Below are positions 56,723-64,000 of a stretch of 64,000 nucleotides of DNA, piece by piece. This stretch comes from Xanthomarina sp. F2636L (GTDB taxonomy: Bacteria > Bacteroidota > Bacteroidia > Flavobacteriales > Flavobacteriaceae), in contig NZ_JAPMLM010000065.1 in NCBI RefSeq assembly GCF_026410195.1, positions 31,869 through 95,868 on the forward strand. The letters are read 5' to 3'. Position 1 is the stretch's first letter. Every line of letters begins with the position of its first letter. A program made the position numbers and the translations under genes. The notes below the pieces were generated by a model. It did no database searches. It worked only from the letters and a program-made list of their open reading frames with translations, and was not told the DNA's origin.

Positions 56723-57403
56723 ATGAAAATAAAAATTTCCATATTAGTTTTCCTTTTTTTAATTCTTGTGTCTTTTAAGCAGGTTAAAAAAAGCTTGCCA
56801 GAAGGTTTTGTCTATGCGCAAACTCTTATTCCAGATTTAAATATTGAACTGCGTTATTATTCTACAAATAATTTTGTTGGAGATACTATTGCCGGTTATC
56901 ATGCTAATAAATTAATAGTTACTAAGCCGACGGCTGAAGCTTTAAAAAAGGTTCAGGAGGAATTATTGCTTCATAATTTATGTTTGAAGGTTTATGACGC
57001 ATACAGACCACAAGAAGCCGTAAACCATTTTATAAAATGGGCTAGAAAGTTGGATGACACTTTAATGAAACAGCACTTTTATCCAGATGTTAAAAAAAGG
57101 CACTTGTTTAAAGAAGGATATATTGCTTCAAAATCTGGGCATAGCAGAGGAAGTACGGTAGATTTAACTATTATAGATGCTGACACTCACGACCCTTTAG
57201 ATATGGGTAGTCCGTACGATTTTTTTGGAGAACCTTCCTGGGTTGCATATCAAAACCTGAACGAAGAACAAAAAGCTAACAGACAACTTTTACAACGTAT
57301 AATGGCCAAACATGGATTTAGAAATTACCCAAAAGAATGGTGGCATTTTACTTTAAGGAATGAACCTTTTCCAAAAACTTATTTCAGTTTTCCAGTAGAA
57401 TAA
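56723..57403 (+). CDS. D-Ala-D-Ala dipeptidase family (VanX-like, peptidase M15)
   Basis: 226 residues. Signal-anchor start (KIKISILVFLFLILVSF). Zinc motif SGHSRGSTVDLTI (His about 140, Asp about 147) and EWWHF (Glu and His about 206-209); VYDAYRPQEA is the family's upstream motif. Cleaves D-Ala-D-Ala or related peptides in the periplasm; here more likely cell-wall turnover than vancomycin resistance, as no vanHA genes are present. Its end overlaps the end of the convergent FGase gene by 25 bases. Confidence 0.9.
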   Translation: MKIKISILVFLFLILVSFKQVKKSLPEGFVYAQTLIPDLNIELRYYSTNNFVGDTIAGYHANKLIVTKPTAEALKKVQEELLLHNLCLKVYDAYRPQEAVNHFIKWARKLDDTLMKQHFYPDVKKRHLFKEGYIASKSGHSRGSTVDLTIIDADTHDPLDMGSPYDFFGEPSWVAYQNLNEEQKANRQLLQRIMAKHGFRNYPKEWWHFTLRNEPFPKTYFSFPVE

Positions 57404-58074
57404 GATTCCAAAACTGTAAAGATATCTTGTTTTAAATGGGAGTCCATCAGATTATTTTCTGAAAACCTCTGATTAATCTCTAATTCGATTCCAATATAAT
57501 TTTCAAGGAATTGCTTTCTTAAATAAGTGGTAAAACCATCAGCCTTTCCAAGATATGGGTAATTATATCGAATGTTATAATTTGGATTTATCTTTAAAAT
57601 ATGTGCTCTAAAGCTTTTACTGAAATGTTTTTCAAGAGGTCTCTTGGGATCAAAAAGCAAACCAACATCACAATTCCTAATTTCACCTTTTAAAAATGGA
57701 GTAAAGGAATGAATAGAGATATGCAAAACTGTTTCTCCAATATTAATATATTCTTCGATTTTATTTTCAACTTTATTTCTATAAGTAGAATAATAGGTAT
57801 GAATAAGTTTTTCTTTTTCTTCTATTGAAATTTCTTTGGAAAATTCTGAAAACAAGTTTTTATGATGTAACGACCTGTTAAGTTCTATTAATAAGCGACT
57901 TGTTTTGCTGAATTGAGAAAAATCTGAAAGTGATTTTAGAGATTCAAAAATGTCTAAAGCTCCCAAATCCAAACCTCTGTGAGTTTCTAAAATGGCTTGT
58001 TGATTTTTAAAAAACGAAACATACTTTTTAGGGATTTTATTTCCACCATGTTCACAGGTTAGAACAAGTTTCAT
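57379..58074 (-). CDS. N-formylglutamate amidohydrolase family protein
   Basis: 231 residues from ATG 58074 (MKLVLTCEHGGNKIPKKY; the ATG at 58104 lies in the previous gene). CEHGGN, ETHRGLDLGALD, VLHISIHSFTPFL and ELEINQRF are the family's landmarks, probably metal-binding. Four-base ATGA overlap with the GCS2 gene. In this setting it probably hydrolyses an amide or peptide product of the ligases rather than acting in histidine degradation. Confidence 0.87.
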   Translation of the reverse strand: MKLVLTCEHGGNKIPKKYVSFFKNQQAILETHRGLDLGALDIFESLKSLSDFSQFSKTSRLLIELNRSLHHKNLFSEFSKEISIEEKEKLIHTYYSTYRNKVENKIEEYINIGETVLHISIHSFTPFLKGEIRNCDVGLLFDPKRPLEKHFSKSFRAHILKINPNYNIRYNYPYLGKADGFTTYLRKQFLENYIGIELEINQRFSENNLMDSHLKQDIFTVLESYSTGKLK

Positions 58075-59297
58075 GGCAAGAATAGCTTGTTTTCCTGCAA
58101 GCATTCGGCTAAATTTGTATAGACTTTTTTGATGTTAGCTTCAGAATAATCTTCTGCAACGGCTTTTAAAATTCTTGTAGACAAAGTGCCTTCGTTTAAA
58201 ACTGTTTCAAGAGTTTCATGATGCGACTTATGAATGTTTTCTTTAGCCAAAGCATAAAGATGTTTCCAAAGGTTTTTAACAGAGATTGGTTCTGCAATCT
58301 GAAACAAATTTAAATATGCTAAGTTAGAAATGGTATAACTTTCAGCGTCTTTAATAATCGGATTAAAAACCTCGTAAAGCTCCTCTTTTGGCCATTTTTT
58401 TTGTTCAGGAAGTGTCGCTAGTTTTTTATAAACTAAGAGTTTTAAGACTTCAATAATAAGCACGCAAATGGCTATATCTGCTTTTGGACATTCTTGGATG
58501 TCCACCAACCTTATTTCAATAGCATTTCTATCGAAACGCGCAATAGCTCCTCTAGAATTTAAAAAATGATGATCTAAGATTTTCTTGGTGTCATGAGGTT
58601 TGATGGCTTTTTTTATAGGCTCAAAAATGGTTGCATAATAATCAACCTTACTAAACACACGTTCTGGAATGACTAAGCCAGTAAGCTCTGGAATTTCTTT
58701 CTGGTTGGTTTTATAATACTCCAAACGAGCATCTTTAAAACCTGTGTCTTTTCCGTCTAGTATGGGAGAGCTTGCACATAATCCTGGAATTAATGGTAGT
58801 ATAATTCTAATGGCAGCATGGAGTTTTTCAAACTCTTTATCGTCAAAAAACGGCAGATTGATATGTGTGCTTTGTACGTTGCTCCAACCATGTCCACGAC
58901 AATCAAAAATACGATTATATAACTCGTAAACATCACTATAACTGTGTTTCCAGAGTTCGGTGTCTTTTAACGGATTTAATAAAGGATGCGCTGCAGTTGG
59001 TAATAAATACGATTCTAAAGGGTTTAAAAGTGAATTTATTTCAATAATGTTTTTATGAAACTGTTCCGATAATTGATCTAGATTGTTAGTTGGTCCATTG
59101 GTTTTTAATTCTACTACATGAGCCACCAATTCGTTGCTCCAAGCAATGTCTCCATTTTCAACATCAGAACTTTGTTTTCCAGCCTTTTTACTTAATAATT
59201 TGTCAACGATTGGAGCTGCTTTAAAGTTTTTCTTAAAAACCAGCATATATTCCAACTCAATGCCATAAACTTCAAATAAATGATATTTTTTACTCAT
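58071..59297 (-). CDS. GCS2-type carboxylate-amine ligase
   Basis: 408 residues. Glutamate-cysteine ligase-like: YGIELEYMLVF at the start, NELVAHVVELKTNGPTNNL, WSNVQSTHINLPF (His binding Mg-ATP), SSPILDGKDTGFKDARLEYY, RFDRNAIEIRLVD. Forms an amide between a glutamate-type carboxylate and an amine. Lies one base after the RimK gene. Confidence 0.85.
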   Translation of the reverse strand: MSKKYHLFEVYGIELEYMLVFKKNFKAAPIVDKLLSKKAGKQSSDVENGDIAWSNELVAHVVELKTNGPTNNLDQLSEQFHKNIIEINSLLNPLESYLLPTAAHPLLNPLKDTELWKHSYSDVYELYNRIFDCRGHGWSNVQSTHINLPFFDDKEFEKLHAAIRIILPLIPGLCASSPILDGKDTGFKDARLEYYKTNQKEIPELTGLVIPERVFSKVDYYATIFEPIKKAIKPHDTKKILDHHFLNSRGAIARFDRNAIEIRLVDIQECPKADIAICVLIIEVLKLLVYKKLATLPEQKKWPKEELYEVFNPIIKDAESYTISNLAYLNLFQIAEPISVKNLWKHLYALAKENIHKSHHETLETVLNEGTLSTRILKAVAEDYSEANIKKVYTNLAECLQENKLFLP

Positions 59298-59298
59298 G

Positions 59299-60744
59299 TT
59301 ACGTCAGTCTGTTTTTTAGAGCTGTTAGAATTTCGGTATAGATAAGATCTCCATAATAGGCATCTTCTACACCAAAGTCAATATTTGGGTTATCGTTAAT
59401 CTCAATTACCATGGGTTTGTTGTTCACTACTTTTATGTCTATACCATAAAGTCCTTTTCCCATTAATTTAGCAGATTTTAAGGCCATATCTAGTATTGGT
59501 TTTGGCACTTCTTCTATAGCTAAGCAATCTGCATTTCCGTCTTGATCGTCTTTTTTCTTGGCGTTCCAATTATATATTTGCCAATGACCTTTTGCCATAT
59601 AATACTTACAGGCAAAGAATGGTTTGTCGTCTATAATTCCAATACGCCAATCGTAATCTGAAGGACAAAATTCCTGTGCAATAATTAAATCAGATTCTTT
59701 TAACATATCAGAAACTAAACTTTGGTATTCTTCTTTGGTTTTGGCTTTTTTTACACCAAAAGAAAAAGTGGAATCTGGTGCTTTTAAAACACACGGTAAA
59801 CCAATTTGCTCTAGAACATCATTTTTATTGTTTTTATGAACGATAACCGTCCTTGGGGTTGCAATATTGGCATTATTAAGAGCTTCGGCCATATAAACCT
59901 TATTGCAGCATTTTAAAATGGCATCTGGATAATCTATAATGGCAATACCATCTTGTTGTGCTTTTCTTGCGAAAGCGTACGCTTCGTTGTTGACTTCAGT
60001 ACTCTGACGAATAAATAAGGCATCAAACGAAGACAGACGAGACAAGTCTTTCGGCTCAATTATTTCAGCATAAATATTCATTTTTTCAGCCATGTCCACA
60101 AACTTTTTTAGAGCCTTTGGGTTACTTGGAGGAGCAGGGTCGTTGGGGTTTACTAAAATAGCTAGATCAAAATCCGATTTGGTCAATTTAGGTGTATCAT
60201 AACGTTTTTTTGAAAAGTACTGATTGGCAAATTCATGCACACTCTCCATGTGTTCTATTGGGATTTCAGACTCAGAAATAGCTCGAATGTTCTGTACATT
60301 CCATTTGGTTGTATGGTTGAATTTGACTCTTAAAAAAGGCACTTGAAAATGTCTGTAAAACAGTGCGCTTAATTCCTTGTATTTATGAGCCACATTTTGT
60401 CCAAAATAAATACTCAAAGTAAACTCTTGAGATTTGATGTTTTTTAAGCTCTGTTGGATGACATCATCAAACTCATCTGAAACAATGCGAACTAGTTTTA
60501 AAGCTTTTAAATCCACAATATTCTTTACAGTTGGAATGGCTAAATGGCCTCTAGCTTCAGCTAAAAGCGACACATAATATCCTTTTGATTGATAAGAATA
60601 GTCTTTGCAAAGGTTAAAAATACGCGCGTTTTTTAATAGGGAAAACTCTGGGTTTGTAAGATATTCTTGCGAAGAAATTACAGTAATATTCTCAATCGAA
60701 AAATGCCATTTTTCAGGTTGATTGACAACAATATATTTATTCAT
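59299..60744 (-). CDS. RimK-type ATP-grasp ligase with N-terminal RLAN domain
   Basis: 481 residues. N-terminal 150 residues (RIFNLCKDYSYQSKGYYVSLLAEARGHLAIPTV in segments) are the RimK-like ATP-grasp N-terminal region; the C-terminal half (about 290-480) has ATP-grasp motifs LPCVLKAPDSTFSFGVKKA, KGLYGIDIKVVNNKPMVIEINDNPNID. Adds an amino acid, often glutamate, to a carboxylate. No ribosomal S6 gene nearby, so S6 modification is not indicated. Confidence 0.88.
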   Translation of the reverse strand: MNKYIVVNQPEKWHFSIENITVISSQEYLTNPEFSLLKNARIFNLCKDYSYQSKGYYVSLLAEARGHLAIPTVKNIVDLKALKLVRIVSDEFDDVIQQSLKNIKSQEFTLSIYFGQNVAHKYKELSALFYRHFQVPFLRVKFNHTTKWNVQNIRAISESEIPIEHMESVHEFANQYFSKKRYDTPKLTKSDFDLAILVNPNDPAPPSNPKALKKFVDMAEKMNIYAEIIEPKDLSRLSSFDALFIRQSTEVNNEAYAFARKAQQDGIAIIDYPDAILKCCNKVYMAEALNNANIATPRTVIVHKNNKNDVLEQIGLPCVLKAPDSTFSFGVKKAKTKEEYQSLVSDMLKESDLIIAQEFCPSDYDWRIGIIDDKPFFACKYYMAKGHWQIYNWNAKKKDDQDGNADCLAIEEVPKPILDMALKSAKLMGKGLYGIDIKVVNNKPMVIEINDNPNIDFGVEDAYYGDLIYTEILTALKNRLT

Positions 60745-60816
60745 TTATTGCGAAATCGCGATATATATTTTAAACAAAATTAGATTATTTTTTAATAGCT
60801 TTTACAAGTTTTAAAA

Positions 60817-62346
60817 TTATTTTTTGCGTAGCTCAAAAAGATCTGTTCGTCTATCTCTTAGGTTGTTAACGCTTCCGTGCTGGTTTAGTTCTCTAAGTAA
60901 ATCTATATCCACATCTGCAATTAAAATCATTTCTGTATTGGTAGTGGCTTCAGCTTTAATTCCATTAGCTGGAAACGAAAAATCGCAAGGAGTAAAAACC
61001 ATAGACTGCGCAAATTGGATATCCATATTATGCACCTTTGGTAAATTTCCAACACTACCTGCAATAGCTACATAACATTCGTTTTCAATAGCTCTTGCTT
61101 GTGCACAATGTCTAACTCTGGAGTAACCGTTTTGGGTATCGGTTAAAAACGGAATGAATAAAATATCCATACCTTCATCGGCTAAAAGTCGGCTTAATTC
61201 TGGAAATTCAGAATCGTAACAAATTAAAATACCAATTTTACCACAATCAGTATCGAAGGCTTTTAATTGTGTGCCACCTTGTAAGCCCCATACTTTAGCT
61301 TCGTCTGGAGTTACATGAAGTTTTTCATAGCGTTCTACGGAGCCATCACGTTTACATAGATAACCGGCGTTATAGAGCAAGTCGTTTTTAACTTCTGGCA
61401 TACTTCCAGTAATAATGTTAATATTGTACGCGATGGCAAATTCAGAAAACTTTTGAACAATAGATTCTGTGTGTTTAGCTAATTCCCTAATAGCTTCAGA
61501 TTCTGATAAATGATTGTTTTCGGCCATTAAAGGGGCATTAAAAAACTCTGGAAATAAGGCGAAATCTGAACGATATCCAGAAACAGCATCAATAAAGTAT
61601 TCAGCCTGTTGCATCAACTCCTCCAAATCTTTATATAAACGCATTTGCCATTGTATAAGACCTAAACGAACAATCTTCTTTTTTGTAGCTGCTTTTTTTG
61701 ATGGTTTTTCATAATATATATTGTCCCATTCCAATAGAACTGCATATTCCCCCGAAGCATTATCTCCTTCTAAATAGCCTTTTAAAATACGAACAGGGTG
61801 AAAATCGTTTGAAATTTGAAAGTTTAAAACAGGATCGTGAATTTCCTTCCGTCTTACTTTGTCAATATATTCTTTTGGAGTCATCTCTTTAGAATATTTG
61901 TGAAAGTTTGGAATTCTTCCACCAAAGGCAATGCCTCTCAAGTTTAATTTTTCACAAACTTCTTTTCTATAATCGTATAAACGTCTTCCTAAACGCAGGC
62001 CACGAAACTCAGGTTTTATAAAAACATCAATCCCATATAATGCATCACCTTTATCTGCATCATGGGTGTTAAAGGTATAATTTCCGGTAATATCTTCATA
62101 GGTATGAATGTCATCAATACTATCATAATCCACAATAATAGATAGTGCACATCCAGCAATTTGGTTGTTGATTTTTATAACTACCTGTCCTTCAGGAAAT
62201 TTATCAATAAGTGTTTTAATTTGATTTTCTCTCCAAAATAAATCTGGCATAGAACTATACGCCTGTTGCATAGCGCCTTTTAATTCTTGATAATCATCTA
62301 AAGTGAGATATTGTAATTCAATATTTTCAATGTCTTGTGGTTTCAT
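60817..62346 (-). CDS. GNAT acetyltransferase fused to a nitrilase-type amidohydrolase
   Basis: 509 residues, both domains complete. N-terminal GNAT (about 10-190; FIKPEFRGLRLGRRLYDYRKE acetyl-CoA loop) and C-terminal carbon-nitrogen hydrolase (about 225-505) with catalytic Glu in LFPEFFNAP, Lys in YEKLHVTPDE and Cys in ILICYDSEFPE. Known fusion in Bacteroidota, coupled to RimK/GCS2 clusters. First gene of the reverse cluster; could acetylate and hydrolyse the same small peptide. Confidence 0.9.
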   Translation of the reverse strand: MKPQDIENIELQYLTLDDYQELKGAMQQAYSSMPDLFWRENQIKTLIDKFPEGQVVIKINNQIAGCALSIIVDYDSIDDIHTYEDITGNYTFNTHDADKGDALYGIDVFIKPEFRGLRLGRRLYDYRKEVCEKLNLRGIAFGGRIPNFHKYSKEMTPKEYIDKVRRKEIHDPVLNFQISNDFHPVRILKGYLEGDNASGEYAVLLEWDNIYYEKPSKKAATKKKIVRLGLIQWQMRLYKDLEELMQQAEYFIDAVSGYRSDFALFPEFFNAPLMAENNHLSESEAIRELAKHTESIVQKFSEFAIAYNINIITGSMPEVKNDLLYNAGYLCKRDGSVERYEKLHVTPDEAKVWGLQGGTQLKAFDTDCGKIGILICYDSEFPELSRLLADEGMDILFIPFLTDTQNGYSRVRHCAQARAIENECYVAIAGSVGNLPKVHNMDIQFAQSMVFTPCDFSFPANGIKAEATTNTEMILIADVDIDLLRELNQHGSVNNLRDRRTDLFELRKK

Positions 62347-62459
62347 TTTTTAAGTATAATTAGTAATGTAAAGGTACATTAAAACTTATCGATTTTTTAT
62401 TTGCTAAGATTGTAATTTTTATTAAAAACAAATTTTGTACAACTTTTTTTAAAATAAAT

Positions 62460-62512
62460 TAGACAAATTAAAATATTTTGTCTAAGTTTGTTAATATTAA
62501 TCATAGACAAAA
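62460..62512 (+). promoter_or_regulatory. TAGACAAA inverted repeat and -7 box upstream of the adhesin gene
   Basis: TAGACAAA (62460-62467) faces TTTGTCTA (62477-62484); a third half-site TAGACAAA lies at 62504-62511 just before the start codon. TAAGTTTG (62483-62490) fits a -7 box and overlaps the right arm, so a bound regulator would block it. Confidence 0.55.
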
Positions 62513-62516
62513 TAAA

Positions 62517-64000
62517 ATGAAAAAAGAAACTATTATCCGATTTCCCAAATCTACCATTTTACTTTTGTTGGCAATGATCTTATCTTTTCAGTCGTTTGCA
62601 GATGTTAATTGTGGACATATAGAGGGCTTTATGTTTTCTAATGGACAGAACTCTGTAATGCTTGAAAATGGCGGTAATTATAATATTACCGATTTACCTC
62701 AAAACTTCTATATTGATTTAAATGTAGAGGGTTACTCACAAAGTGTCAAATATTATGTTCAGAACTTAGACACAGGAGAACGTGTTTATATTACTGAAAA
62801 TGTCTTGCCTTATACGTTTCCAACAGGAAATCAAGCTTGGAATTTGGGAGCTGGTAATTTTAAAATCAGTGCTTCTCTTTACAAGTATGATTTTGGCTTT
62901 GGAAGACGATGTGATAAAGAAATCATTTCATTTACATTAAATGAAGAATGTCTCGCTTTTGCAGGTTCTATTACAGCAACTGAAAGTTCTGTTGAACTAA
63001 TAAACGGAATGGCTACTATTTCAGGAAATCCTAATGGGGATGCTTTTATACCTGATGGGTACATTTCTGGATATGTATTAACTAAAGGAAATGATTTAAT
63101 TATCATGGATGGTGATGATATTCCATCCTTTCCAGTTACAGAACCTGGAAACTACATTATTCATACATTAATCTATAACCCGAATACATTAGATGTAGGA
63201 ATTGTTGAATTTGGTGTCACCACCGGTTTTGATGTATACGGATTAATAACAGAAGGAGGAGGAGATATTTGTGCGTCTTTAGATGTTGCAGGAGCACCAA
63301 TTATGGTGACCAGCTGTGAAGCTGATGCAGGAACACTTATGGCGGATGCAGATACTGCCTGTTTAATAAATGGAGCAGCTACAATCTCTGCAACAGCAAA
63401 TAACGATTCTAATGTTCCAGAAGGATATGAAACAGTTTATGTGTTAACAGAAGGTTCCGGATTGGTAATAGTAAATGCAGGAGCAATACCAAGTTTTGAA
63501 GTAACAGAAGGAGGAGATTATACCATCCATAGTTTGGTATACAATCCAGAGACTTTAGATTTAGGAATAGTTGTACCAGGCGTAACTACCGGTTTTGATG
63601 TTTACGGATTAATAACAGAAGGAGGAGGAGATATTTGTGCGTCTTTAGACGTTGCAGGAGCACCAGTTTCAGTAGAAAATCCACATGCAGGAACATTGTC
63701 TGCAGATATGGATTCAGTGACTTTAGTTGACGGCCTTGCAACAGTATCAGCAACAGCAAATGGCGATGCTAATGTGCCGGAAGGTTACCAAACGGTTTTT
63801 GTTTTAACTCAAGGTTCAGGATTAGTTATCATGAATGCAGGAGCATCGCCTAATTTTGAAGTTAGCGAAGCAGGAGATTATACCATTCATAGTTTGGTTT
63901 ATAATCCAGAGACCTTAGATTTAGGAATCGTTGTTCCAGGTGTCACTACCGGTTTTGATGTTTACGGATTAATAACAGAAGGAGGAGGAGATATTTGTGC
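62517..64000 (+). CDS. Large secreted repeat protein (surface adhesin-like), 3' end outside the window
   Basis: At least 494 residues with no stop by 64000. Signal peptide (MKKETIIRFPKSTILLLLAM... SFA|DVNCG, about 28). After a unique region of about 110 residues, blocks of about 120 residues repeat; each ends in TTGFDVYGLITEGGGDICA followed by SLDVAGAP. Copies start near 63225, 63591 and 63951, with near-identical DNA. Such repeats occur in flavobacterial T9SS cell-surface proteins involved in adhesion; the sorting domain is beyond the window. Single gene after a reverse cluster. Confidence 0.85.
   Translation, partial: MKKETIIRFPKSTILLLLAMILSFQSFADVNCGHIEGFMFSNGQNSVMLENGGNYNITDLPQNFYIDLNVEGYSQSVKYYVQNLDTGERVYITENVLPYTFPTGNQAWNLGAGNFKISASLYKYDFGFGRRCDKEIISFTLNEECLAFAGSITATESSVELINGMATISGNPNGDAFIPDGYISGYVLTKGNDLIIMDGDDIPSFPVTEPGNYIIHTLIYNPNTLDVGIVEFGVTTGFDVYGLITEGGGDICASLDVAGAPIMVTSCEADAGTLMADADTACLINGAATISATANNDSNVPEGYETVYVLTEGSGLVIVNAGAIPSFEVTEGGDYTIHSLVYNPETLDLGIVVPGVTTGFDVYGLITEGGGDICASLDVAGAPVSVENPHAGTLSADMDSVTLVDGLATVSATANGDANVPEGYQTVFVLTQGSGLVIMNAGASPNFEVSEAGDYTIHSLVYNPETLDLGIVVPGVTTGFDVYGLITEGGGDIC

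Noticed and set aside
56723..57403. Vancomycin resistance (VanX)
   Set aside because: No vanH/vanA ligase genes nearby; VanX-like peptidases are common in cell-wall turnover.
59299..60744. Ribosomal S6 modification by RimK
   Set aside because: Protein is longer, with an RLAN domain, and sits with GCS2 and hydrolase genes.

Overview
The window comes from a low-GC marine-type member of the Flavobacteriaceae (phylum Bacteroidota); genus not determined. The evidence is: C-terminal type IX secretion (T9SS) sorting domains, SprB-type repeats, flavobacterial-length RpoB/RpoC, promoters of the form TTG-N19-TAnnTTTG, almost no Shine-Dalgarno sequences except one very strong one in front of rpsU, and a gene order tRNA-tuf-trpT-secE-nusG-rplKAJL-rpoBC. 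It is an ordinary chromosomal region with no phage, insertion sequence or CRISPR array.

Layout. 1-14 kb: envelope and metabolic genes (outer-membrane barrel, DUF559 nuclease, T9SS leucine-rich-repeat protein, amidohydrolase lipoprotein, methyltransferase, cysteine-cluster protein, fatty-acid hydroxylase family protein, two related small secreted proteins, DUF1343 muramidase-like lipoprotein, FtsX-like permease, cysteine synthase). The spaces between these genes hold several short dispersed repeats and a long TAT microsatellite. 14-18 kb: a lipoprotein with a duplicated 23-residue motif, then a reverse-strand operon egtB-egtD-racemase-like gene of the ergothioneine type. 18-26 kb: DUF2851, PspC, RCK potassium channel, an unusual sodium/alanine symporter fusion, an HhH protein, acyl-CoA dehydrogenase and a carboxypeptidase-regulatory-like protein.

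26-41.5 kb: the translation/transcription core. rpsU, xerC-like recombinase and hpf are followed by four tRNA genes (Thr, Tyr, Gly, Thr), tuf, tRNA-Trp, secE, nusG, rplK, rplA, rplJ, rplL, rpoB, rpoC and DUF3467. Strong hairpins sit in the rplL-rpoB and rpoB-rpoC gaps. 41.5-52 kb: T9SS arylsulfotransferase-like protein, Fe-S protein, prfC, idi, a PTPS/QueD-like gene, manA, a second identical tRNA-Thr, a class A penicillin-binding protein, a DUF4369 lipoprotein and a DUF819 membrane protein.

52-64 kb: a reverse operon SPFH - DUF4177 - alpha/beta hydrolase - Arc-like protein (two of the four are too short for routine ORF calling), and upstream of it a paralogous hydrolase whose nucleophile serine is replaced by glycine. 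Then come alkB-like and VanX-like genes, and a four-gene reverse cluster (GNAT-nitrilase fusion, RimK-type ATP-grasp, GCS2-type ligase, N-formylglutamate amidohydrolase) that looks like a pathway for an unknown glutamate-containing small peptide. The window ends inside a large repeat-containing surface protein gene that starts at 62517 and is still open at 64000.

The best candidates for under-described biology are the duplicated HGQPGHDC lipoprotein motif, the amidoligase cluster, the racemase-like protein lacking its first catalytic cysteine in the egt operon, the symporter with SprB-like and lipoyl-like extracytoplasmic domains, the serine-less hydrolase beside the SPFH operon, and the cis-regulatory structures around rpsU, the LRR gene and the first tRNA cluster.
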